From Nonomuraea rubra (GTDB lineage Bacteria > Actinomycetota > Actinomycetes > Streptosporangiales > Streptosporangiaceae), in assembly GCF_014207985.1 (NCBI RefSeq), contig NZ_JACHMI010000001.1, positions 11,329,001-11,393,000 on the forward strand: a stretch of 64,000 bases of DNA. The letters are read 5' to 3'. This document shows positions 26,886 through 35,939 of the stretch, piece by piece. The translations under genes were made by a program, and so were the position numbers. Below the pieces are notes generated by a model, which saw only the letters and a program-made list of their open reading frames with translations, had not been told where the DNA came from and ran no database searches. Numbering within the stretch: the first letter of the stretch is position 1; the number at the start of each line of letters is the position of its first letter.

Positions 26886-27736
26886 TCCCCGCGCAGTTCG
26901 ACTACGTACGGCCAGGCTCGCTGGCCGAGGCGTGCAGGGAGCTCGGCTCGGACGAGGACGCGAAGGTCCTGGCGGGCGGGCAGTCGCTGCTGCCGTTCCT
27001 GCGGCTGCGGCTGGCGTACCCGTCGAAGCTGGTGGACATCGGCCGGCTGGCCGATCTGAAGGGCGTGCACGACCGCGGCGACCACGTCTACATCGGCGCG
27101 ATGACCACGCACGACGAGGTCATGCGCTCCCCGGTGGTGACGGCGGGCTGCCCGCTGGTGGCGATGGCGGCGGCGCACGTGGCCGATCCGGCGATCCGGC
27201 ACCGGGGCACGTTCGGCGGCTCGTTGGCGCACGCGGACCCGGCCGGTGACCTGCCGGCCGTGGTGCTGGCGCTGGACGGGGTGTTCGTGGCGGCCTCGGC
27301 GGACGGCGAGCGGGAGATCCCGGCGGCGGAGTTCTTCGTCGACTACCTGGAGTCGTCGCTGCGGCAGGGCGAGATCCTGGCCGGGGTGCGCATCCCGAAG
27401 CTGGGCCAGGGCTGGGGCTTCCACTACGAGAAGTTCCACCGGACCGCGCAGGCGTGGGCGATCGTCGGCGTGGCGGCGGCGGTCAGGCGCTCGAACGGCT
27501 CGATCGCCGAGGCCAGGATCGGGCTGACGAACATGGGCCAGACGCCGCTGCGCGCGCGGGCGACCGAGTCGGCCCTGGAGGGCGTGGAGCTGGGCGACCA
27601 GGTGCGCCGGGCGTGCGCGGAGGCGGCGGCGGACACCTCGCCGCCGGCCGATCTGCACGCCCAGCCCGACTACCGGCGGCACCTGGCCAAGGTGCTGACC
27701 GACCGCGCGGTACGGGCGGCGGCCGGATCGCCCTGA
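26882..27736 (+). CDS. Molybdenum hydroxylase FAD subunit (CoxM-like)
   Basis: A 284-aa flavoprotein that passes electrons from the iron-sulfur clusters to the final acceptor. FAD-binding motifs AGGQSLLP (31-38) and RGTFGGSLAHADP (108-120) are both intact; the C-terminal CO_deh_flav_C domain covers about 180-280. ATG overlaps the large-subunit stop (ATGA). Normal length for the family. Confidence 0.92.
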   Translation: MIPAQFDYVRPGSLAEACRELGSDEDAKVLAGGQSLLPFLRLRLAYPSKLVDIGRLADLKGVHDRGDHVYIGAMTTHDEVMRSPVVTAGCPLVAMAAAHVADPAIRHRGTFGGSLAHADPAGDLPAVVLALDGVFVAASADGEREIPAAEFFVDYLESSLRQGEILAGVRIPKLGQGWGFHYEKFHRTAQAWAIVGVAAAVRRSNGSIAEARIGLTNMGQTPLRARATESALEGVELGDQVRRACAEAAADTSPPADLHAQPDYRRHLAKVLTDRAVRAAAGSP

Positions 27737-27743
27737 TCTGTGT

Positions 27744-27771
27744 CGGGGGCGCCTCTTCCGGGGCGCCCCCG
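27744..27771 (+). terminator. Hairpin between CoxM- and CoxG-like genes
   Basis: CGGGGGCGCC (27744-27753) pairs perfectly with GGCGCCCCCG (27762-27771), 8-nt loop, in the 76-nt gap. Without a T-run it could be a terminator, an attenuator, or an RNA processing point that lowers expression of the following gene. Confidence 0.5.
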
Positions 27772-27812
27772 AGCCGTCGTAGGGTCACTGGCATCGGAGA
27801 AGGAGCGGATCG

Positions 27813-28511
27813 ATGGCGATGCGGTTCGAGCACGAGTTCACTGTTCCCGTACCGATCGAGCAGGCCTGGGCCGTGCTGCTCGACGTCGAGCGGGTCGCGC
27901 CGTGCCTGCCCGGGGCGACGCTGGACATCTTCGAGGGTGACGAGTTCACCGGCAGGATGAAGGTCAAGGTGGGCCCGATCACGGTCACCTACCGCGGTAC
28001 GGCCAGGTTCGAGGACGTGGACAAGGACTCCTACTCGCTCACCATCCAGGCGTCGGGCAAGGAGGCCCGCGGCTCCGGCACGGCCTCCGCCACGGTCAAG
28101 GCGCGCATGGAGCCGCGCGAGGAGGCCACGCTGGTGACGGTGGAGACGTCGTTCAACGTGACCGGCAGGCCCGCCCAGTTCGGGCGGGGCGTGATGGCCG
28201 AGGTCGGCGGCAGGCTCATCGAGAAGTTCGCGGCCAACCTGGCGGACCTGCTCTCGGAGCCCATGGTCGAGCCGGCGCCTCCCGTCCAGGAGAAGCAGGA
28301 GAAGCACGAGGACGAGCGGCATCTCAGCGCGGTGCCGGAGCAGGACGCCAGGCCGGCGGGCACGCTGCGCACGTCACGCTCGCCCGACGAGGAGGCGCTG
28401 GACCTGCTGGAGATCGCGGGGCAGCCGCTGCTGAAGCGGCTGGCGCCCATCGCGGGCGGCCTCGCGGTGCTACTTGTCCTTATTTGGGTCATACGTCGGC
28501 TTATGCGCTGA
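27813..28511 (+). CDS. CoxG-like SRPBCC protein with C-terminal membrane anchor
   Basis: A 232-aa protein. Residues 1-150 form an SRPBCC domain of the CoxG type (FEHEFTVPVPIEQAWAVLLD, APCLPGATL, then VMAEVGGRLIEKFAANL); residues 160-205 are a charged, probably disordered linker; residues 212-228 (IAGGLAVLLVLIWVIRRLMR) form a tail anchor. CoxG recruits CO dehydrogenase to the membrane in Oligotropha, so this protein likely ties the hydroxylase to the membrane. A hairpin precedes the gene. Position directly after S-L-M subunits supports the role. Confidence 0.88.
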   Translation: MAMRFEHEFTVPVPIEQAWAVLLDVERVAPCLPGATLDIFEGDEFTGRMKVKVGPITVTYRGTARFEDVDKDSYSLTIQASGKEARGSGTASATVKARMEPREEATLVTVETSFNVTGRPAQFGRGVMAEVGGRLIEKFAANLADLLSEPMVEPAPPVQEKQEKHEDERHLSAVPEQDARPAGTLRTSRSPDEEALDLLEIAGQPLLKRLAPIAGGLAVLLVLIWVIRRLMR

Positions 28512-28602
28512 TTTTCAGCAAATACTCCCTAAAGTCCGGACGCTTCCGCTGCCCTGGGGGAAGTGTCACTCCCGCTGGGGAACTAGGGGGAGGACTTCCG
28601 GG

Positions 28603-31236
28603 ATGCCCGACTGCAGCGTTGTCGTCATCACCTACAACGACGCGGACCGCCTGCCCAGGGCCGTGCGTTCCGTACTCCGGCAGTCGCTGCGCGACCTGGA
28701 GGTGATCATCTCCGACGACGCCAGCACGGACGGCACGCCGGAGGTGGCCCGGCGGCTCGCGCGGGCCGATCCGCGCGTGCGGTACCTGCGCAGGCCGGTC
28801 AACAGCGGCGGCTGCGGGGCGCCGCGCAACGACGGGATCGACGCGGCGGCCTCCCCGTACGTGATGTTCCTGGACAGCGACGACGAACTGCCCAGGCACG
28901 CGTGCAAGAGCCTGCTGACCGAGATCGAGCGGACCGGGGCCGACTTCGTGTCGGGGCAGATCTCCCGGCTGTTCGAGCCGAGCGGGCGGCTGCGGCCGTA
29001 CTACCCGTCGCTGTTCGAGCGGCGGCGGGTGGTCGAGGGCATCAGGCAGGAGCCCGAGCTGTTCCTCGACTGCTTCAGCACCAACAAGCTCTACAGCGTG
29101 GCCTTCCTGCGCCGGCACGTGCTGCGGTTCCCCGAGGACATCCACTACGAGGACCACGTCTTCGCCGCCGAGCTGTACGCGGTGGCGCGCAGGTTCGCGA
29201 TCGTGCCGTGGACGGTCTACCACTGGCACCGGGCCGCCACGAACGACTCGATCTCGCTGAGCATCGACGACCTGGCGAACGTGCGGCAGCGCGTGATCGC
29301 GGCCCGGCTGAGCGACGACCTCCTGCGCGAGCACGGCGCCGAGGACCTGGTGCCGCACAGGCAGTACCGGTTCCTCCGCCAGGACCTGCGGGTCTACCTC
29401 AACCCGCTGCCGATGCGGGACGCGGTGTGGATCAAGGAGTTCGCCGCGATCGTGCGGCCGTACCTGGAGGAGATCCCCGGCGAGGTGTTCGACCGCGTCG
29501 ACCCGCTGGACCGGGTCTGCTGCCGGCTCATCCTGGACGACCGCACCGAGGACCTTCGGGTCGCCGCCGCCTCGCTGACCGGGCCGCGGGCCGCGCCCCG
29601 GGCGGCCGTGCAGCTCGACGGGCGCACGTACTGGGGCACGTCGGTCTCTCCCGGCCTGGACATCACCGCGCTGCGGCTGGCCGAGCTGCCCTTCAGCGCC
29701 TCCAGGCTGCGGCACGAGGTCGCCGCCCTGTCCTCGGACGGCGAGCGGGTGCGGATGACCGTGCGCACGTACGACCCGTTCGGCGCGCTGCCGGTGGACT
29801 GGACGGCGTTCCTGCAGCTCGGCAGGGAACGGGTGCCGATCTCGCCGCAGCCGTCGGGCGAGGGCGGGTACGTCAGCCACGTCACGTTCACGCCCAAGGG
29901 CAGGTGCGACCCGCGCATCGGCTTCACCAGGACCTCCGACGGGCACACCACGACCGACCGGATCATCGCGGACCCGCGTACCGAGCCCGTCGAGCTGCCC
30001 GGGTGCACGGTCAGGGTCGAGGGCTACGCCGCGTACCTGTGCGTGCGGCCCGATCTCGCGCCCCGGTCGTTGTGGCGGCGGGTCAGGAGGCGGCTGATCA
30101 AGCGGGTCAGCACGCCGGCGAACAAGCTGCGCGCGTACAAGGTGCTGATCAGGGTGCTGCCGCGGCGCCGGAACCTGGCGCTGTTCGAGTCGGACGTCGG
30201 CAAGGGCTACAGCGGCAGCCCCCGCGCCATCTACGAGGAGATCCGGCGGCGCGGGCTGCCCATCAAGGCCGTCTGGTCGGTGGCCAGGGGGCGCGGGAAC
30301 TTCCCCGCCGACGCGCGGCTCGTACGCAGGGGCAGCTGGCGCTACGTCTACACCATGGCCAGGGCCGGGATCTGGGTCGACAGCCACGGCTTCCCGCTGG
30401 ACTACCCCAAGCCGCGCGGCACCCGCTACCTGCAGACCTGGCACGGGCAGGGGATCAAGTCGATCGGGTTCGACGCGCCGGACCTGCGCGGCGACTTCGA
30501 CGGGCCGCGCGCGCGGTGGCGGGCGGCCGTGGCGCGGTGGGACGCGCTGGTGTCGCCGAGCGCGGAGTTCTCGCGGGTGTTCCTGCCGTCGAACGGGTAC
30601 TCGGGCAAGGTGTACCGGTGCGGGACGCCCCGGTGCGACGCGCTCGTCCAGGCCCGGCAGTCGGACGACGTGCGGCGGCGGCTGGAGGTGCCATCCGGGC
30701 GACAAGTCCTGCTTTATGCGCCTACTTACCGGGATCGGGCGAAGAACAGCGGCAAATCCGTACGGGTGGATCTGGAGCTGCTGGCCGAGGAGCTGGCCGA
30801 CGACTGGGTGGTCGTCCTGCGTACGCATCCGGTCGAGCGGTACAGCCCGCCCGAGCACCTGCGGCACTTCGTCAGGGACGCCGGGTCGTACCCGGAGATC
30901 AACGAGCTGATGCTGGCCTCGGACGCGCTGCTGACCGACTACTCCTCCGTCATGTGCGACTACGCGCTGACAGGCAAACCGATGATCTTCTTCATCGACG
31001 ACTGGGACGACTACCGGCTCTCGGAACGCGGCGTCTACCACGACCTCCCGGCCATCGCGCCGGGCCCGTGCCTGACGACGACCGAGGACCTGGTGGCGGT
31101 GCTGCGCGCGCTGCCGGCCGTGCACGAGGCGTACGCCGGGCGCTACGCGGCCTTCCGCGACCTGTGGTGCGCCGACGAGCACGGGGACGCGGCGGCCAGG
31201 ATCGTGGCCGACTTCTTCGGGGAGGCCGTCCGATGA
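28603..31236 (+). CDS. GT2 glycosyltransferase fused to TagF-like polyol-phosphate transferase
   Basis: An 877-aa bifunctional enzyme. Residues 1-250 are a GT-A fold glycosyltransferase (CSVVVITYNDADRLPRAVRS, SDDASTDGT, metal-binding DSDD 91-94); 340-520 are a beta-rich linker; 530-877 are a CDP-glycerol glycerophosphotransferase domain of the TagF type with TWHGQGIKSIG (His614), LLYAPTYRDR and TDYSSVMCDYAL. TagF-type enzymes polymerise glycerol- or ribitol-phosphate onto teichoic acid at the inner membrane face. GGGGGAGG lies about 11 nt upstream of the ATG. It opens the glycopolymer locus and is coupled to the GT4 gene downstream. Confidence 0.88.
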   Translation: MPDCSVVVITYNDADRLPRAVRSVLRQSLRDLEVIISDDASTDGTPEVARRLARADPRVRYLRRPVNSGGCGAPRNDGIDAAASPYVMFLDSDDELPRHACKSLLTEIERTGADFVSGQISRLFEPSGRLRPYYPSLFERRRVVEGIRQEPELFLDCFSTNKLYSVAFLRRHVLRFPEDIHYEDHVFAAELYAVARRFAIVPWTVYHWHRAATNDSISLSIDDLANVRQRVIAARLSDDLLREHGAEDLVPHRQYRFLRQDLRVYLNPLPMRDAVWIKEFAAIVRPYLEEIPGEVFDRVDPLDRVCCRLILDDRTEDLRVAAASLTGPRAAPRAAVQLDGRTYWGTSVSPGLDITALRLAELPFSASRLRHEVAALSSDGERVRMTVRTYDPFGALPVDWTAFLQLGRERVPISPQPSGEGGYVSHVTFTPKGRCDPRIGFTRTSDGHTTTDRIIADPRTEPVELPGCTVRVEGYAAYLCVRPDLAPRSLWRRVRRRLIKRVSTPANKLRAYKVLIRVLPRRRNLALFESDVGKGYSGSPRAIYEEIRRRGLPIKAVWSVARGRGNFPADARLVRRGSWRYVYTMARAGIWVDSHGFPLDYPKPRGTRYLQTWHGQGIKSIGFDAPDLRGDFDGPRARWRAAVARWDALVSPSAEFSRVFLPSNGYSGKVYRCGTPRCDALVQARQSDDVRRRLEVPSGRQVLLYAPTYRDRAKNSGKSVRVDLELLAEELADDWVVVLRTHPVERYSPPEHLRHFVRDAGSYPEINELMLASDALLTDYSSVMCDYALTGKPMIFFIDDWDDYRLSERGVYHDLPAIAPGPCLTTTEDLVAVLRALPAVHEAYAGRYAAFRDLWCADEHGDAAARIVADFFGEAVR

Positions 31237-32291
31237 CCGTCGTGTTCACCTGCCTGGACGCCGACACGCTCGGCGGCATCCAGCAGGTCACCCACACCCT
31301 CGCCCAGGGGCTGGCGCGGCGCGGGCACGAGGTGCACGTGATCGGGCTGCAGCGGGCCGCGGCCCCGTTCCGGTACGTGGACCGGCCGCTCTACCACCGC
31401 CACGTCGTCGGCGACCGGCCGGCGGCGGGCGGCCTGGCGCGCAGGCGGGCCGACCGGCGGCTCAAGGCGCTGCTCGCGGAGCTCGGGCCCGGCTACGCGG
31501 TCATGACCTCGCCGTCCGTGGTGGCCAGGGCCGCGCCGCTGCTGCCCGGCCCGCTGCGGCCGATCGGGCAGTACCACGGGTCGTACGACCACGCTCGCGA
31601 CTGCTGGCACCTGGCCTCGATCAGGCGCCACTACCCCGGGCTCGACCAGGCGGTCTTCCTGAGCGAGGACGACGCGCGGGCGTTCTCGGAACACGCGCTG
31701 CTGCCCAACGCCACCGCGCTGCCGAACCCGCTGGCGGCCTGGCCCGAGCAGATGTCGGTGCTGGAGTCGCCGCGGGTGCTGGGGGTCGGGCGGCTGGAGG
31801 GCGTCAAGCGCTTCGACCGGCTGATCAGCGCGTTCGCCCGGTCGGGCGCGCCCGAGCCGTGGGAGCTGCACCTCATCGGGGACGGCGGGGAGCTCGAACG
31901 GCTCCGCGCGCACGCCCGGTCGGAGGGGGTGGCGGACCGGGTGGTGTTCCGCGGGCGGGTGCCCGCCGCCGAGATGCCCGCCGAGTACCTGCGTGCCTCC
32001 GTGCTGGGGCTGACCAGCGAGTACGAGGGCTTGCCCGTGGTGCTGCTGGAGTCGGCGGCGCACGGGGTGCCCGCCGTCGCCTTCGACGTGTCCGGGGGCG
32101 TGCGGTCGGCGGCTCCCGTGCTGGTGCCGCCGGGGGACGTGGACACGTTCGCGGTGGAGCTGGGGCGGCTGGTGGACGACGAGGAGGAGCGGCGCCGGCT
32201 GGGCGCCGACGCCCGCGCCCGCGTCGAGGCCTTCCGCCTGGAGCACGTGCTGGACCGCTGGGAGTCGCTGTTCGCGCACATCGAACGCTAG
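31233..32291 (+). CDS. GT4-family glycosyltransferase
   Basis: A 352-aa GT-B fold transferase using a nucleotide sugar donor. The N-terminal half shows GGIQQVTHTLAQGLARRGHE, the C-terminal half LGVGRLEGVKRFDRLISAF and the donor-binding EYEGLPVVLLESAAHG (the E-x7-E motif). ATG overlaps the GT2-TagF stop by 4 nt, so the two are coupled. Acceptor and sugar are unknown; probably side-chain or linkage decoration of the polymer. Confidence 0.88.
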   Translation: MTVVFTCLDADTLGGIQQVTHTLAQGLARRGHEVHVIGLQRAAAPFRYVDRPLYHRHVVGDRPAAGGLARRRADRRLKALLAELGPGYAVMTSPSVVARAAPLLPGPLRPIGQYHGSYDHARDCWHLASIRRHYPGLDQAVFLSEDDARAFSEHALLPNATALPNPLAAWPEQMSVLESPRVLGVGRLEGVKRFDRLISAFARSGAPEPWELHLIGDGGELERLRAHARSEGVADRVVFRGRVPAAEMPAEYLRASVLGLTSEYEGLPVVLLESAAHGVPAVAFDVSGGVRSAAPVLVPPGDVDTFAVELGRLVDDEEERRRLGADARARVEAFRLEHVLDRWESLFAHIER

Positions 32292-32328
32292 AGCGGTGAG
32301 AACGCCGACTCCCAGGGCCGCCGCCTCG

Positions 32329-33366
32329 TCAGACGGGCTCGGTGAGCTCCTTGCGCTGCTGCGGGACACCGGCCAGCGAGCGCTGGCGGGTGGTGAGCAG
32401 CGCCGCGACCGGGCTCGGCTCACGCAGCCGGTTGAAGCGGTCGCGCATGCCCTTGCGCATGCGCGACGCCTTGCGCTTCTGCATCGTCTTCTGGCACGCC
32501 ACCACGTGCTCCTTGGACGGCTTGGGCGCGCCGCTCAGCTCGTACCCCATGGACTCCAGCCGGTCGCCCAGCATGTGCTCGCAGAGCGAGATCTCCCAGG
32601 CGTCGAGCCGGTTCGACCAGCTCCCCACGCGGCTGCGGGTGACCTCGCGGTGGGTGTTGCTGTGCCAGACCTTGTGCTGCGGCACCGCCACGCTGGCCGC
32701 CTCGCGCGGCGAGATCATGGCCGGCGAGAAGTCCTCCTCCAGGAAGTGGCAGAGCTTCTTCAGCTCGGTCATCGGGTCGTCGGTGAGGTCCTCGTAGCGC
32801 AGCTCGTAGTAGGTGTCCGCGGCCAGCGTGCGCTTCAGCCGGCCGCCCGCGTCGATGGCCTCCGCCCAGGTGGAGACGGCGTGGAAGGAGTCAAGGGTGT
32901 ACCAGGGCATCTCCTTCAGCGAGGCCACGCAGTCGCGGCCGTCCCTGATGAGGTGGATGAACTGGGCGTCCGGGAAGAGCCGCAGCAGCAGGTCCACCTG
33001 CTTGACGTAGCTGGGCCGCTTGTCGCCCCAGCGGGCCTTGTCGAAGCGGTCGGCGTACATGCGGAAGGCGGTGCCGATGACCGAGCCGAGCGAGCCGGGG
33101 CCCTCGACGGACTGGCGGACGAACTCGTTCTTGTCGATCTTGAGCTCGCGGAACTTCGTGCTGCGGTCGGTCGCGATCCACTCCGCCAGCGCGCGGCGCC
33201 GCTGGGCGACCCGGAGGTCGCCCCACGTGCGGCGGCGGTAATAAGCGGGAACGAGGAAGCGCGTCTCCGGAGGCACCGCCAGACGGGGGTGCGAGTGGAG
33301 CATGAGCTGGAGCATCGTGGTGCCGGACCGCGGACATCCGATGACGAAGACTGGCCGGTCGGACAT
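32329..33366 (-). CDS. PAPS-dependent sulfotransferase
   Basis: A 345-aa cytosolic enzyme that moves sulfate from PAPS to a hydroxyl or amine. FVIGCPRSGTTMLQLML has the 5'-phosphosulfate loop (CPRSGTT, 11-17), and HLIRDGRDCVASL (R141, S149) is the 3'-phosphate-binding motif. In this locus it may sulfate a sugar of the polymer or a lipid carrier. It is third in a minus-strand operon (GT2, CDP-alcohol transferase, sulfotransferase), 21 nt after the preceding stop. No sulfate-activation genes are in the window. Confidence 0.9.
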   Translation of the reverse strand: MSDRPVFVIGCPRSGTTMLQLMLHSHPRLAVPPETRFLVPAYYRRRTWGDLRVAQRRRALAEWIATDRSTKFRELKIDKNEFVRQSVEGPGSLGSVIGTAFRMYADRFDKARWGDKRPSYVKQVDLLLRLFPDAQFIHLIRDGRDCVASLKEMPWYTLDSFHAVSTWAEAIDAGGRLKRTLAADTYYELRYEDLTDDPMTELKKLCHFLEEDFSPAMISPREAASVAVPQHKVWHSNTHREVTRSRVGSWSNRLDAWEISLCEHMLGDRLESMGYELSGAPKPSKEHVVACQKTMQKRKASRMRKGMRDRFNRLREPSPVAALLTTRQRSLAGVPQQRKELTEPV

Positions 33367-33387
33367 GTAGTACTAACCCCCGAAAAT

Positions 33388-34308
33388 CTAGACGAGAACG
33401 TGCTCTCGGCTCTGCTGAGGCGAGCCCGCGCCGTGCCTGCGCGTGAAGAGCCACATCCGGTAGACAAGGAAGACCTCGTTGGCGAGCAGCAGGAGCCCCG
33501 ACAGCGCGGCGAGCGGGATCAGCGCCCATGCCCCCGCAAGGGGCGCGATCACGAACACCGCCGCGTGGAACTCGATGCCGCTCACCAGGTGCGACCGCAC
33601 GCGGTGCCGGGCCAGGAACCGGTTGAGCCGCCTGAAGATCCGGAAGAAGGCGCGCGGCCGGCGTGCCCGCCCCGGCGCTCCCCGCCCGGGCTCCTGATCG
33701 GGCAGCTGATCCGGGTCCGCGAGAGGGTCCGGGTCCATCAGCGGGTCCGGGTGAAGCAGGGGATCCGGGCCGAGAAGGGGATCCGGCTCCGACAGCGGGT
33801 CCTGGCGCTCCTCCCTGACGGCCTCGCGCACGCGCTTCATCTGCGGGGCGTTGACGTACCTGAACAGGTCCAGGACCGCCACCGCCGCGCCGAGGACCAC
33901 GTAGCGCACATCGCCGGTCAGCGCGTACTGCCCGTAGGCCAGGCCCCCCGCGCACAGGACCACCCTGATCCGATCGCCCACGTAGTCGAGCCAGAGACCG
34001 AACGGTGTCCCCGTGCCCTTGAGCCGGGCGATTTTGCCGTCCACACAGTCGATCATGAAGCTCAGATAGAAGAAGCCTGCGCCTGCTATGAGGTGGTTCG
34101 TCGCGAAACAGGCGGCCGACACCATGCCGAGGACCAGCGAGAGCACCGTGAGTCCGTTGGGTGTCATCCGGGTGCGATTGGCGACGGGAAGTGCGACCCG
34201 GCAGGCGACCGGGTCCACGAAATACACGGTCCACCAGGAGTCTCTCCGCTTGCGTGTCTCGTAGACGTCATCCAGCGAATAGGTCCTCATGCCTCCCAGC
34301 ATGACCAC
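33388..34308 (-). CDS. CDP-alcohol phosphatidyltransferase with acidic hexapeptide repeat
   Basis: A 306-aa membrane enzyme that moves a phospho-alcohol from CDP-alcohol. The signature is complete: DCVDGKIAR (87-95), G104, D108 and D112. Membrane helices are near 52-86, 112-150 and 250-290. Residues 169-206 insert a loop of DPLxxP hexapeptide repeats (DPLLGPDPLLHPDPLMDPDP) between helices, not part of the family core. Start is uncertain: ATG at 34308 or the ATG of MRTYSLDD at 34290. The product could be a phosphoglycerol- or phosphoinositol-like lipid or polymer linkage unit. In operon with GT2 and sulfotransferase. Confidence 0.85.
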   Translation of the reverse strand: MVMLGGMRTYSLDDVYETRKRRDSWWTVYFVDPVACRVALPVANRTRMTPNGLTVLSLVLGMVSAACFATNHLIAGAGFFYLSFMIDCVDGKIARLKGTGTPFGLWLDYVGDRIRVVLCAGGLAYGQYALTGDVRYVVLGAAVAVLDLFRYVNAPQMKRVREAVREERQDPLSEPDPLLGPDPLLHPDPLMDPDPLADPDQLPDQEPGRGAPGRARRPRAFFRIFRRLNRFLARHRVRSHLVSGIEFHAAVFVIAPLAGAWALIPLAALSGLLLLANEVFLVYRMWLFTRRHGAGSPQQSREHVLV

Positions 34309-34338
34309 GCGACGCGCCGGAACGATTACTGTCTGGAA

Positions 34339-35781
34339 CTACTGGGGGATGTCCATGCCGCTTCTTGACCAACCCGGCACGGAGAACCGCCACACGGCGC
34401 CGCCCGCGGCGTCCCTGCACCAGTTCTTGAGGACGAGCCCGCGTATCTCGGCCCGTACCTGGAGCCGCCAGGGCCCGCCGCCTTCGAGCCGGCGCGGGTC
34501 GACGGCGGCCACGACGCCGTAGCGGCCGCGGCGCCGGGTCTCCAGGGGGACCCGGCGCCGGCCGTCGCTGAGCCACAGGCCGACCTTGGGGACCTTGCGG
34601 TCGACGCGATGGATGCCCACGTAGGCGCGCAGGCGGTACTCGGCGCCGGTCCACTCGCACGACTCGACCCTGGCGATCAGCTTGAGCTCCTCGCGGGCGT
34701 CGAACACCTCGTCGGGGATGCGCAGGCGGCGGTCGCGGAAGAAGGGGTAGTCGCCGTACCAGTTGGTGGTGCGCAGCCCGCGCGGCACCACGCGCGTGAC
34801 GTCCTCGCGCCCGCGCCGGAACTCCCGCACCGTACGCAGCTCCGCGACCAGGCCGCGCCTGAGCAGGTGCAGCTCCAGCCGGCGCAGCGACGGCGCGGAG
34901 TCCAGCACGTGCGGCCCCAGCGCGGCGAGCCACGCGTGCGCCAGCTCCAGCAGCGGCCCCGGATCCCCCTCGCACCGCTCCAGCGCCTGGAACAGGAAGA
35001 CGGTGTCCTTCTCCAGCACCAGCGCGTCGAAGCCGTCGAGCAGCTCGGGCGCCCGTTCGTCCAGGAACGCGCGCACCGAGCGGATGGCCGCCAGCCGCTC
35101 GCCCAGGTTGGACAGCTCGGAGCGGCGCTGGGTGATCGAGGTCTGCCCCTCCTCGCGCTTGCGCCAGTGGTAGACGATCTCGCCCACCATGTCCACGCTG
35201 GTCGCGAGCACGTGGGCCTGCATGGCGACCGGCACGTCCTCGTAGATGCCGGAGGGGAACGCCAGGCCCGCGCGCTCCCAGAAGTCGCGCCGGTAGACCT
35301 TGTTCCACACCGTGCGGTCCCTGATCAGCACCTGCTTGTCGGTGATGTGCGTGCAGAGCTGCGGGCGCCTGAACACCTTCTCGTGCAGGATCGACTCCTC
35401 CAGCTCGCCGTCCACCAGCCGCCGCACGGCGCCGCACGCCAGGTCGGAGCCGGTCTCGGCGAGCCTGCCGACGAGCAGCTCGTACGCCTCGGGCGGCACC
35501 ACGTCGTCCCCGTCCGCGAACGCCAGGTACGTGCCCCGCGCCTGCCTGATCCCCTGGTTACGGGCCGGACCGGGCCCCAGGTTGCGCTGGCCGATCAGGA
35601 CGAAGCGGTCGTCCCTGGACACGAAGTCCTCGGCGATGCGCCGGCTGCCGTCCACGGAGCCGTCGTCCACCAGGACCACCTCCAGGTCCTCCAGGGTCTG
35701 GGCGGCCAGCGATTTCAGGCACTCGGTGAGGTACGGCTCCACGTTGTAGATCGGGACGATGACGCTGAGCAGGGGGATCAT
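34339..35781 (-). CDS. GT2 glycosyltransferase, teichoic-acid type
   Basis: A 480-aa transferase: residues 1-230 are a GT-A domain (LLSVIVPIYNVEPYLTECLK, LVDDGSVDGS, metal-binding DGDD 90-93), followed by a helical region and a beta-rich C-terminal domain (380-470) similar in layout to those after the GT2 part of the GT2-TagF protein and of the 630-aa GT2 in this locus. AAGGAG lies 11 nt before the ATG. First gene of a minus-strand operon. Related to TarS/TarQ-like wall teichoic acid glycosyltransferases by architecture; donor not known. Confidence 0.87.
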   Translation of the reverse strand: MIPLLSVIVPIYNVEPYLTECLKSLAAQTLEDLEVVLVDDGSVDGSRRIAEDFVSRDDRFVLIGQRNLGPGPARNQGIRQARGTYLAFADGDDVVPPEAYELLVGRLAETGSDLACGAVRRLVDGELEESILHEKVFRRPQLCTHITDKQVLIRDRTVWNKVYRRDFWERAGLAFPSGIYEDVPVAMQAHVLATSVDMVGEIVYHWRKREEGQTSITQRRSELSNLGERLAAIRSVRAFLDERAPELLDGFDALVLEKDTVFLFQALERCEGDPGPLLELAHAWLAALGPHVLDSAPSLRRLELHLLRRGLVAELRTVREFRRGREDVTRVVPRGLRTTNWYGDYPFFRDRRLRIPDEVFDAREELKLIARVESCEWTGAEYRLRAYVGIHRVDRKVPKVGLWLSDGRRRVPLETRRRGRYGVVAAVDPRRLEGGGPWRLQVRAEIRGLVLKNWCRDAAGGAVWRFSVPGWSRSGMDIPQ

Positions 35782-35939
35782 GCCGGATTCGCTCCTTGGC
35801 TCGGTACCGGGTCGAGGGCAGCATGCCTCGCCGCCCGGCCGGATTCCGTGTCCGATGACTGTCCCTGATGAGCTCTTTACCGGACGCGTAATCCGCTACG
35901 TTGTGCAAGAGATCAAGCACAAGGAGTAAGGGGGCACCG

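Noticed and set aside
24073..27736. True aerobic CO dehydrogenase
   Set aside because: The large subunit has AYRGAGR instead of AYxCSFR, and gene order is S-L-M rather than M-S-L.
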